NCBI GenBank assembly: GCA_012656075.1
Contig: JAAKBF010000027.1
Span: forward strand, 248,001-312,000
From: Phytophthora hibernalis
Taxonomy: Eukaryota; Oomycota; Peronosporomycetes; Peronosporales; Peronosporaceae
Reading direction: 5' to 3'
DNA length: 64,000 nt
A program made the translations under genes and the position numbers. Under the pieces are notes generated by a model that worked only from the letters and a program-made list of their open reading frames with translations, was not told where the DNA came from and did not search any database. Within the stretch, counting starts at the first letter, position 1; every line of letters starts with the position of its first letter. Positions 34,085 to 44,879 of the stretch are shown in pieces.

Positions 34085-34641
34085 CTTAATTTTACGGCTA
34101 GAACCTGTGGCAAGGTTGCCACCACAGCAAAAAGTCTGGAGCACTTCGCAGTTATACTAGTGATGGCACCATGTATGTAGTGTGTGTGCTTCAAACGACC
34201 ACAGCGGGTGATGCCAAGTCTCGATAACCTTATCCGATGAAGTACCAACAGAGAACGCCAAGCAAGATGACGACCCGACGGAGGACCTGCTCGCACACCA
34301 AGGAGAGCTCGCAGAAGATTGACTGTCTCGAGCAGCATCGGTAGGTCGGACAGTACGGGTTGACCCGAAATGGACACATTGAGGTCGATGAAGAACGTTA
34401 GGACCACAGCAGGCTTACTGTCGACGCATGTTGGACAAGAACTTCAGGCAACACGGAGTACTCATGCCGCGTGTTAGTTAGGCTACATACCAAACTCGGA
34501 CTGGATCGAGCGAGATACGGTAGCCGACGTTGTGCAGGTGCTTCTGAGTCATCGCAACATGATCGTTTTTGTGTATTATTTTTCATTTGAGCCAGCATTA
34601 CGCTAATGTTACCGCATAACTGGCAGCCATGACGCCTCCGC
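34085..34641 (-). repeat. Downstream flank of alcohol dehydrogenase, left arm of the inverted duplication
   Basis: This segment returns inverted at 53852-54390 with only scattered changes. It holds two minus-strand ORFs (34673-34398, 34407-34054) that I do not recognise and that may not be coding. The similarity starts just after the dehydrogenase stop codon. Confidence 0.85.
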
Positions 34642-35703
34642 CTAGTTCTCAAGCACCACGCGGTAGCGTACACTGCCGTCGCGCACCTTGTCCAGGCCTT
34701 TGTTCACCTCACTCATTGGCAGCTTCTCGATGATCGGACGCACGCTGCCCTTCGCTGCCACGTCCAGCATATCCTTGATGTCCTGGATGCTACCAATCGC
34801 ACTGCCGCGCACACGGACAGCGCGAGGGACCAAGAACCACGGTGTAATCTTCACCTGGTCAGGAGGGAGACCCACCATGATGAACGTGCCGCGCTTGCGC
34901 ACAAGACCCAGGTACAGGTCGTACGGCATGTTCTTGGCGTCGGCGGTCAGCAGCAGGAAGTCGACGCAGCCAGCCGCCTTCTTCTGGTGCTCCGGGTTGC
35001 TTAGGTCGTAGAACTCCTCCGCTCCCAACGCGCGAATCTCCGCCTCCTTCTTCGCCGAGCGCGAAAAGGCCACCGGCGTGGCACCCAGCGCGCGGATGAA
35101 CTGGATGGCAATGTGGCCCAAGCCGCCGATACCGATCACACCGACACGGTCGCCGGCCTTGACACCCTCCTGCTTCAGAGGCGTGAACACCGTTGCGCCG
35201 GCACACATGAGCGGGGCGGCCGCGTCGGACGGCAGCGCGTCCGGGATTTTGAAGGCGTAGTTGTTGTCCACGCGAAGGTAGTCGGCAAAGCCGCCCTGCT
35301 GCCGAGAACCATCCTTGTACGCGGCGTTGATAGTGAAGACGCTCTGGTCGCACACAGCGTCCTCTCCATCAGCGCAGTCGCGGCAGTGGTCGCTCGGGTC
35401 GCGGTTCAAGCACGCCCAGGCCTGTGCGCCAACGCCCACACGATCGCCCACTGCAAGACTCTTCACCTTGGAACCGACCGCAGTCACCTCTCCGACGATC
35501 TCGTGACCCGCCACACACGGATACGGCGTAGGGCCCCAGCCGCTGTCAAGCGTGTGCACATCGGAACCACAGATGCCGCAGTGCGTGACCTTGATTTCCA
35601 CGTCCTCGACGCCCAGTGGTCGCGGCTCGAACTGCCAGGGTTTGCATTCGCCGGTTTTGTCGAAGGCAGCGTAGCCGTTGAAGATTCTTGGGGCGGCAGA
35701 CAT
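34642..35703 (-). CDS. Zinc-dependent alcohol dehydrogenase, cinnamyl-alcohol dehydrogenase type
   Basis: 353-residue medium-chain dehydrogenase/reductase, complete and intact. The catalytic zinc site is seen in CGICGSDVH (Cys) and VAGHEIVGEV (His-Glu). The structural zinc lobe has four Cys in ACLNRDPSDHC, RDC and AVC. The NADP(H) Rossmann loop is GIGGLGHIAIQF. The Ser after the Rossmann beta-2 strand (AFSRSAKK) favours NADPH. These enzymes reduce aldehydes to alcohols in the cytosol. Start at MSAAPRIFNG (35703), supported by an initiator element 41 bp upstream. The longer frame to 35958 runs through the promoter. A truncated inverted copy lies at 41003-41559. Confidence 0.92.
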   Translation of the reverse strand: MSAAPRIFNGYAAFDKTGECKPWQFEPRPLGVEDVEIKVTHCGICGSDVHTLDSGWGPTPYPCVAGHEIVGEVTAVGSKVKSLAVGDRVGVGAQAWACLNRDPSDHCRDCADGEDAVCDQSVFTINAAYKDGSRQQGGFADYLRVDNNYAFKIPDALPSDAAAPLMCAGATVFTPLKQEGVKAGDRVGVIGIGGLGHIAIQFIRALGATPVAFSRSAKKEAEIRALGAEEFYDLSNPEHQKKAAGCVDFLLLTADAKNMPYDLYLGLVRKRGTFIMVGLPPDQVKITPWFLVPRAVRVRGSAIGSIQDIKDMLDVAAKGSVRPIIEKLPMSEVNKGLDKVRDGSVRYRVVLEN

Positions 35704-35743
35704 GTCTGATGCTTGGGTAAGGAGGGGAGGGTGCTTAGTCGAG

Positions 35744-35762
35744 GGTAAATTCTCAAATGAGC
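35744..35762 (-). promoter_or_regulatory. Oomycete Inr/FPR core promoter of the dehydrogenase gene
   Basis: Reads GCTCATTTGAGAATTTACC on the minus strand, two mismatches from the oomycete consensus GCTCATTYYNCAWTTTNYY, in which transcription starts at the CA/TT of the initiator. It is 41 bp upstream of the ATG. The same word is kept in the inverted copy at 41038-41056. Confidence 0.7.
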
Positions 35763-37055
35763 TGGTTGAGGGCCCAGCTAGCCCAAACTTCGATCTGAAG
35801 GGCGCTCGCTTGTCAAAGTGCAAGCACTTGTGGTGCACAATCGGTTTTGTAGGTGTCAATACATAAGTATTATGCAGGTTGAACGCCGCGTACAAGTTGT
35901 CGGACAACCGCCATTTAAAATATCGTGAACAGATCTCTGCCATGAGATATGCAAGCACCTGAATACATCAGGCATTATCCGGATATGTCTGCCGGTACAA
36001 AATACATGTGTACACGTACTGTTCAGCGCTGATGGGGTACATGTATTCGTTTGGGAGAAAACGAGGGCGAACAAACTGTGACACCAAACCAGCACACCGC
36101 GCCCATAATCAAGAAGGCAACGCGTATGTTGCTTATGTGAACTGATGACGCTTTTGCCAGTCGGTGAGAACGAAATTGCAAACATCTTACGATAGCTGGC
36201 TGGCAATGACAGTCGTAGCTTCGGGTACATGTAGTGCCCGCTCCGTAGTCGACACTATTAAGCTAGCCGTCCAGTTCTTGAATGCGTAGAGTGTTAGCCC
36301 CGACTTACCAGACCATTTTCTGCTGATCGGTATGGAGACGTAGAACTTCAGACTAGGCCTGGCGAGGCTGGTATTACATGTAGTACACCATCCTGGTACA
36401 TACATGTATTGTAATACCGGTACATGTAACGAATCCGAATCTATCGAGCCGCTACAAAGACGGCTCACAAGTATCGTCTTCATTACCGGTACAACTGTAT
36501 TTGCTCTAAGATTGTGCGGTACACTGATTATGCGGCGTTTACTCAACATAATCCACTGACGAGGTACATGTACCGGTACCGGTATTGTGCTTTGCATTTA
36601 TTTTGAATAAAAGTCTATTATATTATTAATAGACCTGACAACTCGATTTTATCCTAAGTACGACTTTACTCCGAAGCGGAAGTGCAAGCTTTAAAGCTTT
36701 AAACAAGGCAGGTGCTAAACGCTAAAACTCGATTTTGACGCACAACCGTCTTATTTACAGCCTGGAAACGCAGAAATGCAGTTTTGGGAGTGCAAAAACG
36801 AGATCGTTGGGTGCATCTCAGCCTAATCGAAACTGATTTGCACAAATTCATTTTAGATTGACGGCAAAATAAATGCAAAGAACAATACTTGTACAGTACC
36901 GGTATTACAGACAACGAAAGATAAATCCGACCGACCAAAAAATCCGACATTTAGTGGGTAATAACCAGGCTCCCATAGTAAACTCATCGCGGGTTTTATC
37001 CAATCAGCTTAACATAATCCACTTTTTTACACCAATTACAGAACCAAAAAAATGA
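35763..37055. other. Intergenic region rich in TACATGTA and ACCGGTA motifs
   Basis: No gene seen. From 36000 to 36600 there are at least six ACATGTA words, most of them full TACATGT, several joined to ACCGGTA (for example GGTACATGTACCGGTACCGG at 36562). The AT-rich palindrome TCTATTATATTATTAATAGA lies at 36612. Present only in the left arm of the inverted duplication. Confidence 0.5.
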
Positions 37056-38484
37056 ATGGCTCCTGTTAAAATCTCCTCCCGCAAAGCTAAAACAAGGCTC
37101 ATTTTGCACTATGATACGCGCCGAGCGCAGCTTCACTATTTAAAAGAACCGACAAGCGTTAAGCGTAGTGAAGCAGCACGGCGTGCGGGAGGCTTCGGAG
37201 CAGCTCGGCATCGCTCGCGGCACCCTCTACGATTGGAAGAAACAAGCCGACGGCATTTTTAGCTTCAAGGGCAGCGCTATGTCGAAGACGCTCAAAGGAC
37301 AGGGGCGCAAAGGACTTTTTCCTGGCGTCCCTGACCTAGTCACTTACATGAAAGATGTGAGGCGGAGTGAAGCGGTGCGTGCTGTACTTCGTATTTGTAT
37401 ACTAATGAAACTAACTAACATTTTCATCTTAAATGTACAGGTGTTGTCTACTTCTGGCATGATAGAGTTCATGCACAAGCTCTATCCAGACTGGATGAAG
37501 GCATACCTCTCTGGGAAGGAATGCGGCGAGCTCGCACTCGAGCGTATGGTCCAGCGCATTGCCAATCGGTAACAGCATGTATGTATATTTGCAAAATATT
37601 GTGTATTATGAAAATTTTACCATTTACTTAATGTTTTATTTTGAATAAAGGTACGGATTTTCCTCGCAAAAGCCACAGGCTGCCAAAAAGACGACGGAAG
37701 AGCTGGAGGAGACCCGGGCACGCTTCACTATCGAGTTTTGGGACAAGTACAAGGATTTTGAAGGCGGTGGCATATTAAACGTCGATGAAACAGCGATCAT
37801 GTTTGATATGCCACCAACCCAGTCCTGGGCAGGGAAGGGGCGAAAGGATGCAGCGCGAGCTCTGGGGGCAAACAAGCACGCAGGTCGCATGACTGCTGTG
37901 CTCACTGTACGCGATGACGGTAAATATTGTGATTTATTTGATAATTTATTGATAATTTTCTCATATTAAATTTTTTGATATTTTCAGGTCGCAAAATGCC
38001 GATTCTTTTCATCATCCGAGGTGTTCCAGGTGGCAGGATTGAACAAGATGAATTGGGGCAGTATCCGGACGGACACTTCTACGCTGTGCAAGAGAACGCT
38101 TGGATGGATGCGAGGGTTTGGAAACTTTACGTTGAAAAATTACTAAAATTTGAAATAGATGGCCCCGCTGTTCTTCTTCTTCACAACTTTAAGTGTCATG
38201 TGTCAGAAGAAGGACAGCGGATTGTGGCGGAGGAGGCAAATGCTACTGCGGTCCCATTGCCACCAAACAGTACAGCGGTTTGTCAACCGCTTGATGTCGG
38301 TGTCATGGGACCTCTAAAAGCTAAACTTCGTAACAGTGCTGGCAGACGCACAGGTGGAACCGCTAAGGAAAAACGCCTCCGCGCAATAAAGTCTACGATT
38401 GCCACGTGGAAGGCCATCAAAAAGAAAACAGTTATCCGTAGCTTCAAGAAAGCAGTTCCCCACCATCCCGAGATAACAGTTTAA
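37056..38484 (+). pseudogene. Pogo-like transposase with three introns, second catalytic Asp lost
   Basis: Exons join across GT-AG introns at about 37375-37440, 37569-37650 and 37919-37987, the first with a CTAAC branch-like site. The N-terminus has an HTH (REASEQLGIARGTLYDWKKQ). The DDE_1 core shows the first Asp in ILNVDETAIMFD and the third in TAVCQPLDVGVMG. Between them LLLHNFKCH has His where pogo transposases have Asp (LLxDNxxxH). The N-terminal two ORFs are in different frames (37056 and 37168). The missing Asp suggests an inactive or domesticated copy. I could not fix its terminal repeats. Confidence 0.75.
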
Positions 38485-38570
38485 TCGAAAGATTCTTTTC
38501 TACCCAACTATACAGTTATTGATTTGTTTTTGTGCTTGCACCTTTAATTTCAGCCAATAATACGCTTATT

Positions 38571-39213
38571 CCCCTTGCATAATCAGTTTGTCAAGAATTT
38601 TACATTAGAGAACTTTACAGTTAGTTCTTGGGATAACTGCGGTACGCAAAAATCCGTGGTCAATACCGGTTCAGTAATCTGCGTGAATAAGCAACGGGTG
38701 TACAGCTTATATCCTGCAAAACTTTATCTAATGCCAGCAACAGCGAGACGAGGAGGAAATGGGCGAGGTACTTAAACATTAGGTTTCTCGTCTTTGTTCT
38801 TTACGCACTCCTTTTACACCCTGTCAACCCATATATATCAGGAGTTGCCTATTCACGCTGATTACAGTACTGGAACAACTCCAGAATATTATCTCGATTT
38901 TTGCTACAAAACCGCTTACAGGACGGTACATGTATATTACAGTGCGCGCCAAATCATTAGGACCCCGTTTTTGGGGTTGACTTTTCCCGATATCTCAGCC
39001 TATAGGCCGAGTTAGGAGCTGAGATTTAGATATGGGCTCTTTATTGGTAGTACGAAGGCGGTACATGTGTTAACAACCTGGGTTTCGAGTTTTCTGGTAG
39101 GGCTGCTATACAGACTGCCGCTTTCGGCTCCAACGACAAAATAAAGTACCGTACCCTTTTATGACACAAAAACGCGTTTTTATGAAACCCAATACAAACT
39201 CTTATATTAAAAG
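38571..39213 (+). repeat. Left 643-bp arm of a near-perfect inverted repeat
   Basis: From CCCCTTGCATAATCAG to CTCTTATATTAAAAG, matched in inverted order by 40351-40989 with about 99% identity by eye. The inner 274 bp are the Tc1 terminal repeat. The outer 370 bp are outside the transposon. Confidence 0.92.
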
Positions 39214-40620
39214 AGTGATGGTCAAAACAATTCAGATGGATGGAGGAAATTTGCCGCTGCGAGAGCGCTAGAGTTCCCCGGAGTCTTTCATTTTGAATGG
39301 GCCGTGGCAAGGCCCTTAGCGACCAAGAGCATTGGTGGATCGTCGGCCTGCACGACGGCGGTGTGTCTCTTCGCGAGATTTCGAGGAAGACCGACCGATC
39401 CCGCACGTCTGTGCGTAAGGCCATCAAGGAAGAGCGAGGGCCCCAGAGCGACGACGGCGGTGAGCGTCCGCGGGCAGGGAGGCAACCAGTACTGAGTGAG
39501 CGAGAGGTTTGCCTCTTATTGCGTGCAGCGGCGATGGGAGCCTGCTTCGCCGCCGAACTGAAGACCCGCTTCGGATTCAAGGCTTCCGTGCGCACGATCC
39601 AGCGGCTGCTCAAGAGCGTCGACCACTTGGTCTACACAAAAATGGACCACACGCTGCCGCTGACGGCGGCGCACAAGGCCGCCCGCATGAACTGGCCTGA
39701 AGATCACATTCTTAAACCAGGTAAGTCTGATCATATTCCACGCATTTATTGGCGCATTATACTAACTATTTTTGATAACCTGTAGAAACATGGATTTTTA
39801 CCATTTTTCTGACAAGAAAAGTTTAATCTTGACGGCCCTGATGGCTTCAAGTACTACTGACGCGACATGCGTCGCCAAAACGGAGGAGGGAGCGTCATGG
39901 TGTGGGGCGCCTTTAACGCAGCCGGTAAGAGTAAGCTTACTATCCTGCGTGGGCGGCAGAACTCAGGTGACTATGTTTATACATTATCTGAGTATCTGCT
40001 TCCATTTGCGCACCTTAACTATGGTGTTGACTTCATTTTCCAGCAAGATAATGCGTCGATTCACGCTTCGCGCGAAACGGCGCATTTCTTGAAGGAAAAT
40101 GAAGTGAACACTATGGTATGGCCAGCTCGCTCACCGGATTGCAACCTTATTGAGAACGCCTGGTCCGCGATGGCTGCCAAGGTGTATGCTCATGAACGCC
40201 AGTACGGCAACGTCGCTGAACTGGATGCTGCAATCTTAACTGCGTGGGACTCTATCGAGCAAGAGTATCTGCTTAAGCTCGTGAAGTCCATGCCTCGCCG
40301 TTGCCTTGCTGTCATCAAGAACAAAGGTGGCCTGACTAAGTACTAACTTTTAATATAAGAGTTTGTATTGGGTTTCATAAAAACGCGTTTTTGTGTCATA
40401 AAAGGGTACGGTACTTTATTTTGTCGTTGGAGCCGAAAGCGGCAGTCTGTATAGCAGCCCTACCAGAAAACTCGAAACCCAGGTTGTTAACACATGTACC
40501 GCCTTCGTACTACCAATAAAGAGCCCATATCTAAATCTCAGCTCCTAACTCGGCCTATAGGCTGAGATATCGGGAAAAGTCAACCCCAAAAACGGGGTCC
40601 TAATGATTTGGCGCGCACTG
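38940..40620 (+). mobile_element. Tc1-like transposon at the centre of the inverted duplication
   Basis: The ends CAGTGCGCGCCAAATCATTA are identical on both sides, flanked by TA (38938-38939 and 40621-40622). The terminal inverted repeats are about 270 bp long. A disrupted transposase lies in the middle. A different Tc1 family from the one at 24 kb: end sequences differ. Confidence 0.92.
39297..40346 (+). pseudogene. Tc1-like transposase (DD34E) with intron, disrupted
   Basis: Starts MGRGKALSDQEHWWIVGLHD. The paired-like HTH shows SLREISRKTDRSRTSVRKAI and the second HTH FGFKASVRTIQRLLK. A 65-nt GTAAGT...TGTAG intron fits at 39721-39785. After it the first Asp region (NLDGPDG near 39830) needs a frame change and has a Trp-to-stop change (TAC TGA CGC). 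The rest is open: FQQDNASIHAS (Asp) and SPDCNLIENAW (Glu), 34 residues apart. Nearly intact, so the element is young. Confidence 0.85.
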
Positions 40621-40989
40621 TAATATACATGTACCGTCCTGTAAGCGGTTTTGTAGCAAAAATCGAGATAATATTCTGGAGTTGTTCCAGTACTGTAATC
40701 AGCGTGAATAGGCAACTCCTGATATATATGGGTTGACAGGGTGTAAAAGGAGTGCGTAAAGAACAAAGACGAGAAACCTAATGTTTAAGTACCTCGCCCA
40801 TTTCCTCCTCGTCTCGCTGTTGCTGGCATTAGATAAAGTTTTGCAGGATATAAGCTGTACACCCGTTGCTTATTCACGCAGATTACTGAACCTGTATTGA
40901 CCACGGATTTTTGCGTACCGCAGTTATCCCAAGAACTAACTGTAAAGTTCTCTAATGTAAAATTCTTGACAAACTGATTATGCAAGGGG
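40351..40989 (-). repeat. Right arm of the near-perfect inverted repeat
   Basis: Inverted match to 38571-39213. Its outer edge at about 40989 joins directly to the upstream flank of the alcohol dehydrogenase copy, whereas in the left arm 2.7 kb with the pogo gene lies between. Confidence 0.92.
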
Positions 40990-40994
40990 TTACA

Positions 40995-41559
40995 CCTTGA
41001 CAATCGCCTTCAACTCGAAGTTTGGGCTGGTCAGCCAGCTCATTTGAGAATTTACCCTCGACTAAGCACCCTCCCCCTCCTTACTCAAGCATCAGACATG
41101 TCTGCCGCCCCAAGAATCTTCAACGGCTACGCTGCCTTCGACAAAACCGGCAATTCGAGCCGCGACCACTGGGCGTCGAGGACGTGGAAATCAAGGTCAC
41201 GCACTGCGGCATCTGTGGTTCCGATGTGCACACGCTTGACAGCGGCTGGGGCCCTACGCCGTATCCGTGTGTGGCGGGTCACGAGATCATCGAAGAGGTG
41301 ACTGCGGTCGGTTCCAAGGTGATGAGTCTTGCAGTGGGCGATCGTGTGGGCGTTGGCGCACAGGCCTGGGCGTGCTTGAACCTCGACCCGAGCGACCACT
41401 GCCGCGACTGCGCTGATGGAGAGGACGCTGTGTGCGACCAGAGCGTCTTCACTATCAACGCCGCGTACAAGGATGGTTCTCGGCAGCAGGGCGGCTTTGC
41501 CGACTACCTTCGCGTGGACAACAACTACGCCTTCAAAATCCCGGACGCGCTGCCGTCCG
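40995..41559 (+). pseudogene. Alcohol dehydrogenase, truncated inverted copy
   Basis: Inverted copy of 35213-35820, including the promoter word at 41038-41056 and the start MSAAPRIFNG at 41101. A small deletion after DKTG shifts the frame. The frame is regained in the RPLGVEDVEIKV block, and the copy then follows the parent closely, with a few substitutions (for example CLNLDPSD for CLNRDPSD). It ends in PDALPS at 41559, where the TIR of the large element begins. The C-terminal half (580 bp) is missing. Confidence 0.9.
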
Positions 41560-41646
41560 TTTTTTTCCTTACCGTAATTTACAATCCAGAACATTCCTGG
41601 AATCTTCTTTGTGGTCAGGATGGCTTTCAGCGACGCGTCCTCTCGA
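41560..41646 (+). repeat. Left terminal inverted repeat (outer part missing)
   Basis: About 85 bp similar to the inverted right end. The outermost 32 bp of the right end are not present here: host sequence CTGCCGTCCG precedes directly. A second TIR-like piece (AGAACATTACGCCGGCAGTA) is found further in, at 41727-41760. Confidence 0.8.
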
Positions 41647-41726
41647 GCGAAAGCCACGTCTTTTGATCTTACGGTAGTTTTAGAACCGCTCGACTGACAA
41701 CATTCAAACTATATTGTTAAAAGCAA

Positions 41727-41762
41727 TAGAACATTACGCCGGCAGTATTTTTTTTACCGCAA
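41727..41762 (+). repeat. Displaced piece of terminal repeat
   Basis: AGAACATTACGCCGGCAG plus a T-run and TACCG match the outer part of the right TIR (53821-53838 inverted), but lie 165 bp inside the left end. The left terminus has been rearranged or is nested. Confidence 0.7.
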
Positions 41763-41836
41763 GGAATAGTTCAGAGCAGCGCGAGTAGTCTATGTGACAC
41801 GGCTTTTTTCCGCTTAAGTACGCCAGAAATTCCCTC

Positions 41837-41856
41837 CCGTCATTCCAGAATCCGCC
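41837..41856 (+). promoter_or_regulatory. Putative oomycete Inr of the CRN gene
   Basis: CCGTCATTCCAGAATCCGCC, 14 bp before the ATG, resembles the TCATTYYNCAWTTTNYY initiator/FPR core of oomycete genes. The CRN gene thus carries a host-type promoter, unlike the viral genes further right. Confidence 0.5.
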
Positions 41857-41869
41857 GCCTCGAGGAAAG

Positions 41870-43604
41870 ATGGTGAAGCTCTTCTGTGCGATCGTTGGTG
41901 TGGCGGGAAGCGCCTTCTCGGTGCGCGTGGACGAGAGTGACTCGGTGGATGACTTGAAGAAGGCGATCACGGCGGAGAAAATGTACCAGTTTCCTGCAGA
42001 CGAGCTGCAGCTCTTCCTGGCGAAGAAGGGCGACGCGTGGCTGACGGAGGCAGACGTAAAGAACGGCGTAAGTGACACGGATGGTTTGACGGCGTTGGAT
42101 GCGGCACGAGCAAAGCTACGGCGCATTGGTTTGTCTGAACAACTACTGGGCGAAGTGGATGAAGAAGTGGAAGCAGCAGGAGACGGCCCTGTGAATGTGC
42201 TGGTGGTGGTTCCGAAGAGGAGTCCAAATGACCTGTTTGTTGAGAACGATTCGATATCGGCGTTTCGAGAAACCGCCGCAAGCATTCACCGAGTGCAGCT
42301 TCAAATGCAAGTGCTGCTTGAGCAAAATAAGGCTAATTTGACACACAAACCAAATTCCTTCTCCGATGGGGCATTGGGTCAAATGGAGTCTGGAAGATTG
42401 AAAACGGATGGCATGATCATCGATGCTGCACCAACAGAGAACGAAGAAGCATTTTGGCCAGAGGCAATTCAGATTCAAGCGGATGCTATTCAGAGTGAGG
42501 CTGCTTTTGACGCGTTTATTACTCCTTTTTCAGCGACGTATTAAGCCGTTGTGGTATGGTATTCGTCAATAGCGAGAGATATCCATGGTTGTCTCAGTCT
42601 CCGCTTGTTACCAAGAATACAGATCTCAAACCGGATGGGTTTGCGACCCACCGTGGAATGTTTCGTGCCAAACCGGTACCGGACGATGGAGTGCAACGCC
42701 AGAATGGATTTCGATTTGGAGTAGCAGTGGAAGAATTGTTCGACTGCCTCATTTTGTTCGAAAGCAAGCTCACTATAACGGATGCTTCGTTTGGCCAAGT
42801 GGTACGATATCTGCAGTATCTTTGCCCTAAGGAGCTAGCAAGCGCTATTCTATTCGACCGCCGCTCCTTTTGGTTGATCAAAAGCCACAGGTCTGTTGTT
42901 ACCAAAGTTCGAAGAGCGAAGTGGGTCGATAAGGGCTCGAAAACATTGTTCCAGAGCTTTATTACTGACAACATATCTCCATGGGTGGCGCACTTAACCA
43001 ATGCCTGCACTTCATTGGGTGTTGGTGTGGTGGAGGGCGATGCATTTCTCGGCCGTGGCGCTCATGGACGCGTTTTTAAGGTAACTGGGCCAGGTCAGAA
43101 GGTTTTCGCGCTGAAAATCGTGGAGGAATGCTCCGTTGGACGTCTTTATCAAGAGAAGAAGGCCTTGATGAAAGCCCAGCCCACAGGATTGACGATTACT
43201 CCTGTGCGAGATGTCATCGAAAGCACTGATGGTAGCGCGGCCTTATTGCTGTCTCCTGTTGGGAAACCTCTGCCTCGACCAACGACACTAGAGGGAGTAC
43301 GGAGCCTCTTTGGATTGTTATGGCAGCTCCACGCGAATAGCCTGGTCCATGGAGATCCTCGCGTGCCGAATGTGATCCTCATTGGGGATACGCCCCTCTG
43401 GATTGATCTCGTGGAAGTGATGGAGGCTACTCCCACTTTGAAAAAAATGATGCTGATATTCTCGCACGGTCCATCCTAGGTGTCTCTCGGGCCTTTGAGC
43501 TGGACCCGGCAACGAAACAATTGATCGATAACTATGGCGAAAGCGCTACGCCAGAGAATCTTGATCGTCTGGCCGAAGCAGTAAGCTTGGTATTCCCAAA
43601 TTAG
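41870..43604 (+). pseudogene. Crinkler (CRN) effector, LFLAK header with kinase C-terminal domain, frameshifted
   Basis: CRN proteins are intracellular effectors that act in the host nucleus. The first ORF (41870-42544) has the ubiquitin-like header opening MVKLFCAIVG, LFLAK at residues 48-52, a DWL-like region and VLVVVP at about 110-115. There is no classical signal peptide, as usual for CRNs. A shift near 42540 leads into 42556-43479, a D2-type protein kinase domain: glycine loop FLGRGAHGRVF, Lys in FALKIV, HGD in LVHGDPRVPNV and DLV near 43408. A second shift near 43440 leads to the end at 43602-43604. The C-terminal type is that of CRN8-like kinases. Confidence 0.82.
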
Positions 43605-43846
43605 CTGCAAATCCGATTCAATGGTTTTCATTCGCACGGCAATGGGTGCAGCTCATTGACCGAATGGGGCGTCGCCGCTGTGCACACGTTTGATCTATGA
43701 GCACTTTGCTGGGTTGTTGGCAGCAGCCAGTTATTCTGCTGTGCTTCTTCCGCGATCTGATAAGCTTCGCGCGATAGCACATCTCTGTTTCAGCCAGCAC
43801 ACACAAAAAGTTAGTCATACACCGCCAAATTACAATCAGAACGCGT

Positions 43847-44879
43847 CTACGTACGGGTGTCGTCTGTCAATGACTGCACTCCATCTTGGTCAGCAACAGC
43901 AAGCAGTCCGTAGGCAACCATCGCCCTCAGAAAAACCGACAGCTTCTTGAACGAGCTATGCTTAATGTTCAGCGACACCCCGACACGCAGCAACACATTC
44001 GCTTGGAACGAACTTGACAATGGGTTTCCCGACCGCCTCACTCGTCCGGAAGTTCTAAATCTGTTGTTGATCGTATCGGAGACCCAGAAAACTGCCAATG
44101 ATCAGTCAAGTCGGTCAAGAGCGCCATCACGGGTTCATCGATGAGAACATCCAGGGCTATCAATTCTGACAAAGCCTGAGAGATGGCGCGTTCTTTCACC
44201 TTTCTCTTCACTTCGATGAGCAATCTCACGCCAGGCAGCATCCCCAAGTCGAGCGGGTTCTCCAAGACGAGATCACTCAGTATGATCATGTCCGTGCGTC
44301 CAACAAGTTCGATGTTATGACCAGGGATTTCAGCCTGGAGGATATCTTTCCTTTTTCCACACCGTACACGCAAAGCCTGTTCCTCGTGAGCACATCACCG
44401 ATGTTGATTTCCACATACGCGCGATATCGTTCACGTTGCTGTTCCTCGGTGAGCGCGAGATTCTGCCCACGTTCATCGCTAATGCTTTCCCACCTGAACG
44501 GTGCAGCATGCGTCAGGTCCCCAGTAGCGAATCGAACCGCGCGGGTAGCTTGCAACCGAACATTCAATTCAGTCAGAAGCGTCGAACTCGCGCTTGAGTG
44601 GCGATATACCTTGCGTTTGCCCAGCACAGTCTGCTTGTACATCTTGTCAACCTTTTCGACGAGTTGATCCATCTTGGATGCCTCACTCACTGAACCTCCA
44701 GCCCCTTCACTATATTTCATGCATTCTGGTGCTCGTTGTGTACCACATCGCTCTCGGTAAAACAAGCAGTGCAAGAAAACAACCAAGAAGCAACAGTCCT
44801 CGACTGAGTCCAAGTCCAAGTCGGAGCAAAGTTCTACAACCTCGACCACGACTTTCACCACCAGCAGCGAGACTACCAC
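43847..44879 (-). pseudogene. CRN-type C-terminal domain, PD-(D/E)xK nuclease-like, frameshifted
   Basis: Three minus-strand pieces (44879-44286, 44373-44038, 44098-43847) follow one another with one-base shifts. The middle piece has GRTDMIIL, then RLLIEVKRKV, then DEPVMALLTDL and HW. This D...E-x-K order on beta strands fits the restriction-endonuclease-fold domain found at the end of many Crinkler/RHS-type effectors. A LFLAK header is not visible; the N-terminal hydrophobic run near 44879 is probably an antisense artefact of the Thr/Ser stretch. Convergent with the kinase CRN. Function by analogy only. Confidence 0.5.

Noticed and set aside
34054..34673. Two minus-strand ORFs downstream of the dehydrogenase, conserved in the inverted copy at 53.9-54.4 kb
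   Set aside because: Conservation is explained by the recent duplication; the DNA between and around the ORFs is equally similar, so it gives no sign of coding.
35113..35709. 198-residue plus-strand ORF, also at 41127-41657 inverted
   Set aside because: Antisense shadow of the dehydrogenase and its copy.
44286..44879. Hydrophobic N-terminus of the minus-strand ORF at 44879 as a signal peptide
   Set aside because: The Val/Leu run is the antisense of Thr/Ser/Lys codons and is not followed by a cleavage-like site; the CRN-like part starts later.
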